A stretch of DNA of 64,000 nucleotides from Marinilabiliales bacterium (GCA_003512955.1 DOTG01000045.1:1-64000), one strand, 5' to 3'; shown: positions 8,034 through 15,957, counted from the stretch's first letter. The notes: generated from the letters alone by a model not told the origin. Numbers and translations are program-made.

Positions 8034-8675
8034 ATGTCAGAAAAAATCAAATCATATTCTACTACCGAAGAAAAGATGAATGTTTATAGCCATCTTTTTG
8101 GATTACTTTTAAGTATTGTTGGTCTTATTTTATTGCTTGTCAAATCATTTCACTCAGGAACGGTATTATCAACAGTGAGCTATGCCATTTTTGGAGCAAG
8201 CATGATTACGCTTTATTTGGCATCCACTCTTTATCATGCTTCGGTGGACGAAAAAAAAAGGAAGAGACTAAATGTATTTGACCATTCTGCCATTTATGTG
8301 CTAATTGCCGGAACTTATACTCCATTTTCGTTATTGGGATTGCAAGGTGCCTGGGGATGGTCAATTTTTGGCGTAGTTTGGGGTATTGCCGTGATTGGTG
8401 TAGTTTTAAAGCTTTTTTTTACCGGGCGGTTCCGGTTGGCCTCCACAATCAGTTATGTACTAATGGGATGGGTAATTGTAGTTGCCATAAAACCTTTAAT
8501 TGAACGGTTCCCCTTTGAAGGGTTGATGTGGTTGGCTGCAGGCGGTTTTTCCTATACATTTGGAGCAGTCCTATACCAAGTGAAAAGAATTCCTTACAAT
8601 CACGCCTTGTTCCATTTCTTTGTGCTTTTGGGAACTTTCACCCACTTTATGGGAATTTACCTATACACAAAATAG
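8034..8675 (+). CDS. Hemolysin III/PAQR-family membrane protein
   Basis: A 213-residue protein with seven hydrophobic helices, the HlyIII/YqfA (PAQR-like) family. The conserved metal-site motifs are present: EEKMNVYSHLFG near the N-terminus, ASTLYHAS at about 63-70, FDHSAIYVLIAGTYTPF at about 82-98 and HALFHFFVLLGTFTHF near the C-terminus. These carry the Ser/His/Asp residues that bind zinc in the fold. Bacterial members are inner-membrane proteins implicated in lipid or fatty-acid homeostasis; the haemolysin name is historical. Single gene, divergent from yidD. Confidence 0.9.
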   Translation: MSEKIKSYSTTEEKMNVYSHLFGLLLSIVGLILLLVKSFHSGTVLSTVSYAIFGASMITLYLASTLYHASVDEKKRKRLNVFDHSAIYVLIAGTYTPFSLLGLQGAWGWSIFGVVWGIAVIGVVLKLFFTGRFRLASTISYVLMGWVIVVAIKPLIERFPFEGLMWLAAGGFSYTFGAVLYQVKRIPYNHALFHFFVLLGTFTHFMGIYLYTK

Positions 8676-8710
8676 TGCAAATAAATCTATGTTTATATCA
8701 CAGTTACCAA

Positions 8711-8745
8711 GCAAAAACCCAAAGAACTTTAGATGCTCTTTGGGT
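8711..8745 (-). terminator. Rho-independent terminator of the DUF4143 ATPase gene
   Basis: A 9-bp perfect stem ACCCAAAGA / TCTTTGGGT (8717-8725 and 8737-8745) with an 11-nt loop, followed on the minus strand by TTTTTGCTTG. It lies 27 bp past the ATPase stop codon and may also slow plus-strand transcripts from the HlyIII gene. Confidence 0.75.
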
Positions 8746-8771
8746 AGAAGTATTTCTTTCTTCAAGATAAA

Positions 8772-9899
8772 CTAAATCAAAAAATCCAGATAATTTTCAG
8801 GTGTAATTACCTCGGTATAAGCATCGGGATAGCTATTGGTAAAGCTTCGGGGAATTTTATCCCATTTTGATTTGGGGTTCCACTTGAACTCAAATGCCGA
8901 TAATTTTCCGTCTATATCTTCAATCAAATCAATTTCCTGGTTTTGGGTAGTCCGCCAGAAAAACCGTTTTCCGTAAAAACCGGAATATTCCTGCTTTTTC
9001 ATCCGCTCAACCATTAAATAGTTTTCCCAAAGCGGCCCCACATCCGTTCGCTGCTGAACGAGGTTAAAGTTCCCCAAAATGGCATTCCGTACACCATTAT
9101 CGAGAAAGTACACCTTCTGGCTTTTCTTTAATTCGTTTCTCAGGTTTCGGTTAAATGCCCGTAACTTGTAAATTACAAACGATTTTTCCAATAAATCCAG
9201 ATACTTTTCAACGGTATGGCTGTTGCTGCCCGTAAGTTGCGCCAATTCATTTATGGAAACTTCCGACCCGATTTGATAAGCCAACGCACTCAGGAGTGCT
9301 GTTAGCAGCGATGGTTTTTTTAATCCATCCAATTGCAAAACATCACGGTACAGGTAACTGGATACCAGATTTTTCAACAACCTTGGTTCGTCGCCCAGAT
9401 GGGTTACAATTTCAGGGTAAGTACCAAAAATCAAGCGGTGTTCCAACATCCGCTTTTCTTCAAGTATTCCAAAATGCGATACCAGTTCGTTGGCTGAAAG
9501 AGCATACATCTGGTATTCAAATTTCCGTCCGGTAAGCGGTTCGTTTACCCGGTTCCCGATATCAAACGATGACGAACCTGTGGCAATAATCTGAATATCG
9601 GGAAATGTCTCCACAATAAGCTTCAGAGCTTTTCCGATGTTTGGAATTTGGTGAGCCTCGTCAACAACCAATATTTTGGCTTCACCAATCAATGATTTTA
9701 ATTGAGTGGAGGTTGGTTTTTTAAAAATAGGATATAAGTCAGCTTCATCACCATTCAGGTATTTGGCAACTTCACCCTGAGCGTTAATTAAATCTCTGAC
9801 TGCAGTTGTTTTTCCAACCTGCCGGGCCCCGATAATCACAATAACTTTCTCTTTAAAAAAGTCATTTTGTACGGTTTGATTGAAGGCTCTGACTATCAT
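8772..9899 (-). CDS. AAA ATPase with DUF4143 domain
   Basis: ATP-binding protein of the large family pairing an AAA-type P-loop domain with a C-terminal DUF4143 domain. Walker A is GARQVGKTT, Walker B is ILVVDEAHQIP, and the sensor segment IQIIATGSSSFDI follows. The middle holds a winged-helix-like segment (ELAQLTGSNSHTVEKYLDLL), and the C-terminus is nuclease-like with EIDLIEDIDGKLSAFEFKW. The frame opens at 9941, but MIVRAFNQ (ATG 9899) matches where family members begin, giving 375 residues. The function of the family is not settled. Its promoter region holds a 32-bp tandem repeat, and a distant paralogue lies at 43861. Confidence 0.85.
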   Translation of the reverse strand: MIVRAFNQTVQNDFFKEKVIVIIGARQVGKTTAVRDLINAQGEVAKYLNGDEADLYPIFKKPTSTQLKSLIGEAKILVVDEAHQIPNIGKALKLIVETFPDIQIIATGSSSFDIGNRVNEPLTGRKFEYQMYALSANELVSHFGILEEKRMLEHRLIFGTYPEIVTHLGDEPRLLKNLVSSYLYRDVLQLDGLKKPSLLTALLSALAYQIGSEVSINELAQLTGSNSHTVEKYLDLLEKSFVIYKLRAFNRNLRNELKKSQKVYFLDNGVRNAILGNFNLVQQRTDVGPLWENYLMVERMKKQEYSGFYGKRFFWRTTQNQEIDLIEDIDGKLSAFEFKWNPKSKWDKIPRSFTNSYPDAYTEVITPENYLDFLI

Positions 9900-9962
9900 A
9901 ATTTTTACACTAGTTGTGAGGCATATAATACCCCACTTCATTTATTAATATTTAAGACAATG

Positions 9963-9970
9963 CAAAAATA
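9963..9970 (-). promoter_or_regulatory. Candidate -7 box (TATTTTTG) for the ATPase gene
   Basis: Minus-strand TATTTTTGC, 63 bp upstream of the preferred start. The nearest TTG upstream is supplied by the first copy of the 32-bp tandem repeat, at a spacing of 24 nt, a little longer than usual. Confidence 0.4.
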
Positions 9971-9974
9971 CTAT

Positions 9975-10112
9975 AATAATTTTGAATTTGAGTTCAAAAA
10001 AAGCACAATAATTTTGAATTTGAGTTCAAAAAAAGCACAATAATTTTGAATTTGAGTTCAAAAAAAGCACAATAATTTTGAATTTGAGTTCAAAAAAAGC
10101 ACAATAATTTTG
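9975..10112. repeat. 32-bp tandem repeat, 4.3 perfect copies
   Basis: Four identical 32-bp units start at 9975, 10007, 10039 and 10071, followed by the first ten bases of a fifth (10103-10112). Each unit starts AATAATTTTG and contains the palindrome TTTGAGTTCAAA (half-sites TTTGA/TCAAA) followed by an A-tract. No spacers, so this is not a CRISPR. It sits between the ATPase promoter and the ppdK terminator. Confidence 0.95.
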
Positions 10113-10137
10113 CCTTAAATATTTGATTCTTATTCAT

Positions 10138-10167
10138 AAAAAAACCGCCCCTTTTGAGGACGGTTTT
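10138..10167 (-). terminator. Rho-independent terminator of ppdK
   Basis: On the minus strand AAAACCGTCC and GGGCGGTTTT pair (one mismatch) around a short loop and run into a T-tract of seven. It is 20 bp beyond the ppdK stop codon. Confidence 0.85.
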
Positions 10168-10187
10168 CAATTTATTTTAAGGTTCAA

Positions 10188-12911
10188 TTATTTACCATGT
10201 TTGATGCTTGATTGAGCAGCAGCCAACCGTGCAATAGGAACACGGAAAGGAGAACAGCTTACATAGGTTAATCCGGCTTTAAAACAGAATTCAACCGATG
10301 CAGGATCACCACCTTGTTCACCACAGATACCCACTTTTAAATCGTTGCGGGTAGCACGGCCTTTGGTAACTGCCATTTCAATTAACTGGCCCACGCCACT
10401 TTGATCGATGGTTTGGAATGGATCGGCAGCCAACATTTTTTTGTCCAGATAATCGTTCATGAAACCGCCAATATCGTCACGGCTAAAACCGAAAGTCATC
10501 TGTGTCAAGTCGTTGGTACCAAACGAGAAGAATTCGGCTGTTTTTGCCATCCGGTCGGCTAATAAGCAGGCACGTGGAATTTCAATCATGGTGCCGTATT
10601 TGTACTTTATTTCTTTCACTCCAAATTTAGTGCAAACTTCTGCATAAACCTTTTCAGCAATTTTCTTGGTAAAATCCAATTCCGATACATCGCAAGTTAC
10701 AGGGACCATGATTTCAGGATGCGGCTGGTGGCCTTCTTTAATCAACTCAACGGATGATTCAAAGATAGCCCGGATTTGCATCTCAGAAACTTCAGGATAT
10801 GTAACACCTAAGCGCACACCACGGTGACCCATCATTGGGTTCGATTCGTGCAAGCCTTCACCACGTTTGGCAACTGCCTCGGTAGTAATTCCAAGGGCTT
10901 TGGCCAATTCAGCCTGTTTTTCGGTACTTTGAGGAACGAATTCGTGCAAAGGTGGGTCAAGCAAACGGAAGGTCACAGGCAACGTATCCATGGCAAGCAT
11001 AGTAGCTTTAATGTCTTTTTTTACAAACACAAAAAGTTCATCCAAAGCACTGCGGCGTTCTTTTTCACCTTCGCTCAAAATCATTTTACGGAGCAGGAAC
11101 AATGGTTGTTCAGAACCTTTTCCATAAAACATGTGCTCGGTACGGAATAAACCAATTCCTTCAGCACCAAAATCGCGGGCTATTTTAGCATCATCAGGGG
11201 TATCGGCATTGGTACGGACACCCATTTTGCGGTATTTGTCCACAATGGACATAAATTCCTGGAAACGTGGATTTTCAGTAGCATCCATTAAAGTAAGTGC
11301 TCCGGTATAAACGTGGCCTTTGGTCCCATTCAACGTTAAAACATCGCCTTCTTTAATTACTATAGAAGTTCCTGGTATTTTAGCGGTTTTGGTAGCAGCA
11401 TCCACATGCATTCCACCCGCACCAACGATACAGCATTTTCCCCAACCACGGGCAACCAATGCTGCATGTGAAGTCATTCCACCGCGGGCGGTTAAGATAC
11501 CTTCGGCAGCACGCATCCCTTCTACATCTTCCGGGTTGGTTTCTTCGCGGAGAAGGATTACTTTTTCACCTTTACGGTTCCAGGCCACGGCATCTTCGGC
11601 AGTAAATACTACTTTACCAACAGCAGCACCAGGACCGGCAGGTAATCCTTTAACAATAGGAGTTACTTTCTTCTCAGCAGCCGGATCGCAAATAGGGTGT
11701 AACAATTCATCCAATTGAACAGGATCAACGCGCATCACGGCGGTTTTTTCGTCAATCAGTTTTTCGTGCAACATATCCATAGCCATGTTCAAGGCAGCAG
11801 TTCCGGTACGTTTACCAGCGCGGCATTGCAACATGTATAATTTACCTTCCTGAATGGTAAACTCGATGTCGAGCATGTCTTTGAACGATTTTTCCAAGGT
11901 GTTGCGGATATCGTCCAATTCTTTATAGGTGCCTGCCATAGCCTCTTGCATGCTATGTAAATGTTTGTTTTGTTCGTTTTTGGTGTCATCGTTCAACGGG
12001 CTTGGGGTACGGATACCTGCTACCACATCTTCGCCTTGGGCATTTACCAACCATTCACCATAGAACAGGTTTTCGCCGGTGGCAGGGTTACGGGTAAATG
12101 CCACACCTGTTGCTGAGGAATCACCCATGTTCCCAAATACCATGGATTGGACATTCACAGCTGTTCCCCAATCATCGGGAATGCCTTCGATACGGCGATA
12201 GGAAACGGCTTTTTTTCCGTTCCAGCTTTTAAATACAGCCATGATACCACCAATCAATTGTGCTTTGGCATCATCGGGGAATTCTTTTCCAAGGGCTGAT
12301 TTTACACGTTTTTTGAACTCCTCAGCTAAATATTTTAAATCATCGGCAGAAAGGTCGGTATCTGATTTGTGGCCTTTGCTGTGTTTGAATTCATCCAACA
12401 TATCGTCTAATTGTTTGCGGATGCCTTTGCCATCGGTTTCTAAACCTTCGGCTTTTTCCATTACCACATCGGCATACATCATGATCAAACGACGGTACGA
12501 GTCCCAAACAAACCGGGGATTGTTTGTTTTTTTCAACAAACCGGGGATGGTAGCAGTGCTTAAGCCGATGTTAAGAACTGTGTCCATCATTCCGGGCATG
12601 GAACTGCGTGCCCCTGAACGGCAGCTGATTAACAATGGGTTTTCGGCATCGCCATATTTCATCCCCATGATGTTTTCAACTTCTTTCATCGCGCTCCAGA
12701 CCTGATCAAGCAAGTCGGCTGGCAACTGGTTATTGTTGGCGTAATAATCGTTACAGGTTTCAGTAGTGATGGTAAAACCTGCAGGTACAGGAAGCCCTAA
12801 CAGACACATTTCGGCCAAGTTGGCTCCTTTTCCTCCAAGCAGGTTTTTCATATCTGCTTTACCTTCTGCCTTGCGGGCACCAAAGGTGTAAACACGTTTT
12901 TTTTGCGACAT
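10188..12911 (-). CDS. ppdK: Pyruvate, phosphate dikinase
   Basis: A full-length 907-residue PPDK, interconverting pyruvate + ATP + Pi and PEP + AMP + PPi in the cytoplasm. Domains in order are the ATP-grasp nucleotide-binding domain (about 1-380, starting VYTFGARKAEGKADMKNLLG), the swivelling phosphohistidine domain with GGMTSHAALVARGWGK (catalytic His about 480), and the PEP/pyruvate TIM barrel (about 550-907), including GLFRTEHMF, SFGTNDLTQMTFGFSRDD and the C-terminal CSPFRVPIARLAAAQ with the catalytic Cys. In anaerobic Bacteroidota it serves PPi-linked glycolysis or gluconeogenesis. Monocistronic with its own terminator. Confidence 0.97.
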   Translation of the reverse strand: MSQKKRVYTFGARKAEGKADMKNLLGGKGANLAEMCLLGLPVPAGFTITTETCNDYYANNNQLPADLLDQVWSAMKEVENIMGMKYGDAENPLLISCRSGARSSMPGMMDTVLNIGLSTATIPGLLKKTNNPRFVWDSYRRLIMMYADVVMEKAEGLETDGKGIRKQLDDMLDEFKHSKGHKSDTDLSADDLKYLAEEFKKRVKSALGKEFPDDAKAQLIGGIMAVFKSWNGKKAVSYRRIEGIPDDWGTAVNVQSMVFGNMGDSSATGVAFTRNPATGENLFYGEWLVNAQGEDVVAGIRTPSPLNDDTKNEQNKHLHSMQEAMAGTYKELDDIRNTLEKSFKDMLDIEFTIQEGKLYMLQCRAGKRTGTAALNMAMDMLHEKLIDEKTAVMRVDPVQLDELLHPICDPAAEKKVTPIVKGLPAGPGAAVGKVVFTAEDAVAWNRKGEKVILLREETNPEDVEGMRAAEGILTARGGMTSHAALVARGWGKCCIVGAGGMHVDAATKTAKIPGTSIVIKEGDVLTLNGTKGHVYTGALTLMDATENPRFQEFMSIVDKYRKMGVRTNADTPDDAKIARDFGAEGIGLFRTEHMFYGKGSEQPLFLLRKMILSEGEKERRSALDELFVFVKKDIKATMLAMDTLPVTFRLLDPPLHEFVPQSTEKQAELAKALGITTEAVAKRGEGLHESNPMMGHRGVRLGVTYPEVSEMQIRAIFESSVELIKEGHQPHPEIMVPVTCDVSELDFTKKIAEKVYAEVCTKFGVKEIKYKYGTMIEIPRACLLADRMAKTAEFFSFGTNDLTQMTFGFSRDDIGGFMNDYLDKKMLAADPFQTIDQSGVGQLIEMAVTKGRATRNDLKVGICGEQGGDPASVEFCFKAGLTYVSCSPFRVPIARLAAAQSSIKHGK

Positions 12912-12980
12912 AATGATTTGAATTTATGTTTAATGTTGATTTTAGCTTAGTGCTTTATAAATACTTTTTATAGAGCATGG

Positions 12981-12988
12981 CAAAAATA
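12981..12988 (-). promoter_or_regulatory. Candidate -7 box (TATTTTTG) for ppdK
   Basis: Minus-strand TATTTTTGC, identical to the boxes before both DUF4143 ATPase genes. It implies a leader of about 60 nt. No good TTG partner is visible 19-21 nt upstream. Confidence 0.4.
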
Positions 12989-13160
12989 CAATAATTTGAA
13001 AATTATGGGTAAATAATGACTAAAATTCTTGTTTGCCCGAAATAATTTATTAGCAACCCGCAAATTTGTTTTAATTAATGCAACTTATTGAAACACTGTT
13101 GTTGAAGATTTCTTCCATTCAGGATTCATTTCATTGAAGGCATTGTTTAACTCCATGAAT

Positions 13161-13216
13161 CCGCAAGTCATCCGATGACTCATTCATGGTCGTTTGAATT
13201 CAGTCATCGGATGACT
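13161..13216 (+). repeat. REPIN-like paired hairpin element 2 (AT type)
   Basis: CCGCA (13161-13165), hairpin AGTCATCCGATGACT (13166-13180), 21 nt, hairpin AGTCATCGGATGACT (13202-13216). Both stems have inner pairs AT/AT, and the two loops (CCG and CGG) are complementary, so the halves could also pair with each other into one long cruciform. Confidence 0.85.
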
Positions 13217-13265
13217 GTCAATATTTTAGCATCCTACCTGTGGATTTTAGGGATTTTTTCGTTCT

Positions 13266-13298
13266 ATTAACAACACATTAACAACACATTAACAACAC
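13266..13298 (+). repeat. Triple 11-bp direct repeat
   Basis: Three perfect in-line copies of ATTAACAACAC at 13266, 13277 and 13288, about 55-85 bp before the thioredoxin-like gene. An 11-bp period puts each copy on about the same face of the helix, which would suit a regulator site; replication slippage alone could also explain it. Confidence 0.85.
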
Positions 13299-13352
13299 AC
13301 AGCGAAACATCTGCACAGTCACTCTGTTTTAAGAGACTAATTTGCATGAATA

Positions 13353-13823
13353 ATGAAGCATTATTTAGTTATTGTTTTGGGTTTTTTATTTTGTTCAGGT
13401 TTTTCGCAGCAGATTCCTGTGTTGAAGTTCCATCAGGTGGAGCAGAGATGGAAAAGTAATTCGGACACCGTTTACCTAGTAAATTTTTGGGCTACATGGT
13501 GCAAACCCTGTGTAGAGGAACTTCCAGCTTTTTTGCAGTTGGAACAGGAATTAAAGAACAAGCCTTTTAAATTAATTCTGGTTTCCCTTGATTTTCCTCA
13601 GCATATAAAAACCAGGGTTATCCCTTTTATAGAAAAGCATCATATCAAATCAGAAGTAGTCGTTTTAGATGATGATGCCAACCAATGGATAAATTTGATA
13701 AATCAGGATTGGGATGGCAGTATTCCTGTGACATTGGTAGTAAAGAAGAAAAACCAATCGTTTTACAATCAATTGTTTGAATATGATGAACTTATCAAAA
13801 TTGTTAAATCAAAATTAGAATAA
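13353..13823 (+). CDS. TlpA-like exported thioredoxin-fold protein
   Basis: A 156-residue exported thioredoxin-fold protein. Residues 1-18 are a signal peptide (MKHYLVIVLGFLFCSGFS). The active site is NFWATWCKPCVEELPAF (WCKPC), and the cis-Pro loop is DWDGSIPVTLVVKKK. Likely a periplasmic thiol-disulfide protein. One base separates its stop from the start of the next redoxin gene, so the two form an operon. A weak TAATTTG lies just before the start. Its partner substrates cannot be read from the sequence. Confidence 0.87.
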   Translation: MKHYLVIVLGFLFCSGFSQQIPVLKFHQVEQRWKSNSDTVYLVNFWATWCKPCVEELPAFLQLEQELKNKPFKLILVSLDFPQHIKTRVIPFIEKHHIKSEVVVLDDDANQWINLINQDWDGSIPVTLVVKKKNQSFYNQLFEYDELIKIVKSKLE

Positions 13824-13824
13824 T

Positions 13825-14424
13825 ATGAAAAATCTATTTGTAGCAACTTGTTTCGTGTTAATAAGTGTTTTGGCCTTTGCCCAAGGTTATAAAGTGGGAG
13901 ACGAGGCGTTGAATTTCAAGCTAATGAACATTGATGGAAAGATGGTTTCATTAACTGATTATTCCAATGAAAAAGGGGTAGTGGTTATTTTTACCTGCAA
14001 CCATTGCCCCTATTCGGTGGCCTACGAAGACCGGATTGTTGCCTTAGACAAGGAATTTAAAGCAAAGGGTTTTCCGGTGGTAGCCATCAATCCCAACGAT
14101 CCGGAGCAATACCCCGAAGATTCGTATGAAAACATGAAAGTCCGGGCCAAAGAAAAGGGGTTTACCTTCCCCTATTTGTTTGATGAGAAACAGGAAATTT
14201 TTCCGGTGTACGGTGCTACCAAGACCCCGCATGTATATTTATTGAGAAATGAGAATGGGAAATTTAAGGTGGCTTACATAGGAGCTATTGATAACAGTTC
14301 AAAGGATGCTTCCCTGGCCACTGAGAAGTATCTGGAAAGCGCCTTGAACAACCTTTTGGCGGGCAAATCGCCCGATCCGGCTGAAACCAAAGCCATTGGT
14401 TGTTCCATAAAAGCTAAAAAATAA
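13825..14424 (+). CDS. Exported peroxiredoxin-like/redoxin protein
   Basis: A 199-residue thioredoxin-superfamily protein with signal peptide (residues 1-19, MKNLFVATCFVLISVLAFA). The AhpC/TSA-like domain has VVIFTCNHCPYSVAYEDRIV, the CxxC arrangement (CNHCPY) typical of this exported redoxin subgroup, then VVAINPNDPEQYPEDSYENM and the cis-Pro YGATKTPHVYLL. The C-terminal segment KSPDPAETKAIGCSIKAKK holds one more conserved Cys. Second gene of the operon with the TlpA-like gene. A truncated relative of its last 37 codons survives at 15972-16085. Confidence 0.87.
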   Translation: MKNLFVATCFVLISVLAFAQGYKVGDEALNFKLMNIDGKMVSLTDYSNEKGVVVIFTCNHCPYSVAYEDRIVALDKEFKAKGFPVVAINPNDPEQYPEDSYENMKVRAKEKGFTFPYLFDEKQEIFPVYGATKTPHVYLLRNENGKFKVAYIGAIDNSSKDASLATEKYLESALNNLLAGKSPDPAETKAIGCSIKAKK

Positions 14425-14437
14425 GAGCCATCTTTTT

Positions 14438-14448
14438 TCATCGGATGA
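14438..14448 (+). repeat. Possible decayed hairpin core
   Basis: TCATCGGATGA is exactly the inner 11 nt of the AT-type hairpin found at 13202 and 15320, but the outer AG/CT pairs are missing. It lies 14 bp past the redoxin stop codon. It could be a degenerate element or chance. Confidence 0.35.
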
Positions 14449-14585
14449 GTATCTACTTTAATTCCTATTAAGGAATTGAGCAAAAGAAACGCCCACTTTC
14501 TTGACTTTAGGGTAATCGAGGTTGAGATACTTTTTAATTAAACCGTTTTGTATCATGAATTTAAAACAAATTAAAAGTTATAATT

Positions 14586-15239
14586 ATGAAAATAGCAGTA
14601 TTCGGTACCGGAAATGTAGGAGATACCATCGGTTCAAAACTAGTTGAATTGGGGCATCCGGTTATGATGGGTTCCAGAACAAACGATAATGAAAAAGCAA
14701 AAGCTTTTGTGGCCAAACACAACGGCAAGGCCAGTGCAGGAACCTTTGCCGATGCAGCGGCATTTGGGGAAATTGTTTTCAACTGCACGGCAGGAATGGG
14801 TTCCATTGAAGCACTCAAACTGGCAGGCGAGAAGAACCTGGATGGAAAAGTTATTGTGGACCTTGCCAATTCACTTGATTTCTCGAAAGGAATGCCGCCA
14901 TCGCTCGCCATTGTTAATACCAATTCGTTGGGTGAAGAAATTCAAAGAACCTTCCCTAAAACGCTTGTGGTAAAAGCTCTCAACACCATGTGGTGCGGTC
15001 TTATGGTAAACCCGGCTATGATAAATGGGGGCGACCATAACACGTTTATTTGCGGAAATGAGGCAACCGCCAAAGAAAAGGTTAAGGAACTATTAAAGTC
15101 ATTTGGGTGGCTGGAAAAAAACATCCTTGACCTTGGCGATATCACCAAAGCCAGAGGCACCGAAATGTACCTGCCTTTATGGTTGAGTATTTATGGTGCC
15201 ACCAACAACGGGGCTTTCAATATTAGAATTGTTAGCTAA
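14586..15239 (+). CDS. NADP(H)-binding F420-dependent-reductase-like protein
   Basis: A 217-residue Rossmann-fold protein beginning MKIAVFGTGNVGDTIGSKLV (GxGxxG), followed by MGSRTND, where an Arg after the second strand suggests a preference for NADP(H). The fold continues with VFNCTAGMGSIEAL, KVIVDLANSLDF and the substrate-side VKALNTMWCGLMVNPAM. It belongs to the NADPH-dependent F420 reductase/NADP oxidoreductase superfamily (pfam F420_oxidored); members without F420 act on other small substrates, and the substrate here is unknown. Single gene closed by a strong terminator. Confidence 0.82.
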   Translation: MKIAVFGTGNVGDTIGSKLVELGHPVMMGSRTNDNEKAKAFVAKHNGKASAGTFADAAAFGEIVFNCTAGMGSIEALKLAGEKNLDGKVIVDLANSLDFSKGMPPSLAIVNTNSLGEEIQRTFPKTLVVKALNTMWCGLMVNPAMINGGDHNTFICGNEATAKEKVKELLKSFGWLEKNILDLGDITKARGTEMYLPLWLSIYGATNNGAFNIRIVS

Positions 15240-15277
15240 TTGGGGATTAAACTGGACTGTAAATCCGAGGTTGATGG

Positions 15278-15310
15278 GGCTGACTGCTTAATAGGAGTCA
15301 GCCTTTTTTT
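15278..15310 (+). terminator. Rho-independent terminator
   Basis: An 8-bp perfect stem GGCTGACT / AGTCAGCC (15278-15285 and 15296-15303), a 10-nt loop and a run of seven T (15304-15310), 38 bp past the stop codon of the Rossmann-fold gene. Confidence 0.92.
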
Positions 15311-15314
15311 GTTT

Positions 15315-15334
15315 CCGCAAGTCATCGGATGGCT
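15315..15334 (+). repeat. Solo hairpin of the paired-hairpin family (AT type)
   Basis: CCGCA followed by AGTCATCGGATGGCT (15320-15334). It matches the AT-type hairpin with one change (A to G in the right arm) that keeps pairing as a G-T wobble. No second hairpin follows, so it is a single-unit relic. Confidence 0.7.
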
Positions 15335-15359
15335 ATGAGTGAATAGTTTTGTTTTTCAC

Positions 15360-15390
15360 TTGGTATTGTTACCAATGTTTGGTAATTTTG
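15360..15390 (+). promoter_or_regulatory. parDE promoter with overlapping three-half-site operator
   Basis: TTG (15360-15362), 20 nt, TAATTTTG (15383-15390) fits the Bacteroidetes promoter exactly. Over it lie the inverted half-sites TTGGTA (15360-15365) and TACCAA (15370-15375) and a third direct half-site TTGGTA (15379-15384) touching the -7 box. Occupancy would block both promoter elements, as expected for autorepression by ParD or the ParDE complex. Confidence 0.75.
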
Positions 15391-15409
15391 AAACAAAAAA
15401 CAGGTCAAA

Positions 15410-15652
15410 ATGGGAAGAAATACATCCATATCAATTGGGTCATACTTTGAAGAATTTATAAACTCAGAAGTTGCATCCGGTAAATATAGTTCTGCCAGTG
15501 AAGTTGTTCGTTCAGCATTGAGGTTGTTAGAATCAGAGGAGCGAAAATTGAGAGAGTTAAGAAACGCTTTGATTGAAGGGGAAAATAGCCCGATGGTTGA
15601 GAATTTTGATGCAGAAAAACATCTTGCCGATTTGCATAAAAAATACTTATGA
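15410..15652 (+). CDS. parD: ParD-family antitoxin
   Basis: An 80-residue antitoxin. The N-terminal half is a ribbon-helix-helix DNA-binding domain (NTSISIGSYFEEFINSEVAS then GKYSSASEVVRSALRLLESE), characteristic of ParD/CopG. The acidic C-terminal half (EGENSPMVENFDAEKHLADL) is the toxin-wrapping arm. Its last four bases overlap the toxin start (ATGA). It should neutralise the downstream ParE and repress the promoter through the TTGGTA half-sites upstream. Confidence 0.92.
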   Translation: MGRNTSISIGSYFEEFINSEVASGKYSSASEVVRSALRLLESEERKLRELRNALIEGENSPMVENFDAEKHLADLHKKYL

Positions 15653-15957
15653 CAGGAAGATACCGAATAAGTGAGAAAGCTATTTCCGATTTGGAAAAAA
15701 TCTGGTTTTACACATTCAATAAATGGTCTTTAGAGCAAGCTGACCGCTATCACCAATTGATTATAAGCGAGATTGAATATATTGCAGATAATTTTGAATT
15801 AAGTAGAAAGATGGATTATGTTCGACCTGGATATAGGATGTCAAAAGTTAAGTCCCATCTTATTTTTTATAAACAGACAGAGGATGATATAATCGAAATA
15901 ATCAGGATTTTGCATCAAAATATGGATATAGAAAATCGGCTTAAAGAAAATGAATGA
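15649..15957 (+). CDS. parE: ParE-family toxin
   Basis: A 102-residue RelE/ParE-fold toxin: YRISEKAISDLEKIWFYTFN (first helix with the ParE Asp/Trp pattern), ADRYHQLIISEIEYIAD, the strand YRMSKVKSHLIFYKQ and C-terminal IIEIIRILHQNMD. ParE relatives poison DNA gyrase, while RelE relatives cut mRNA; the sequence favours ParE. It overlaps the antitoxin by 4 bp. Length is complete and no frameshift is visible, so the module looks functional. Just beyond its stop is the tail of a broken redoxin gene. Confidence 0.92.
   Translation: MTGRYRISEKAISDLEKIWFYTFNKWSLEQADRYHQLIISEIEYIADNFELSRKMDYVRPGYRMSKVKSHLIFYKQTEDDIIEIIRILHQNMDIENRLKENE

Larger units (their letters stand above)
12912..13352. other. 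Divergent intergenic region of ppdK
   Basis: About 440 bp between ppdK and the divergent thioredoxin-like gene. It holds a candidate ppdK -7 box (12981-12988), a paired hairpin element (13161-13216) and a triple 11-bp repeat (13266-13298), each listed separately. The rest is AT-rich with no RNA gene visible. Confidence 0.6.

Noticed and set aside
9975..10112. CRISPR array
   Set aside because: The 32-bp units are directly adjacent with no spacers, and no cas gene is in the window.
10824..12705. Long reading frames antisense to ppdK (for example 11320-11718 and 12241-12705)
   Set aside because: ppdK is an unmistakable full-length gene on the other strand; these frames are its shadows with no family resemblance.
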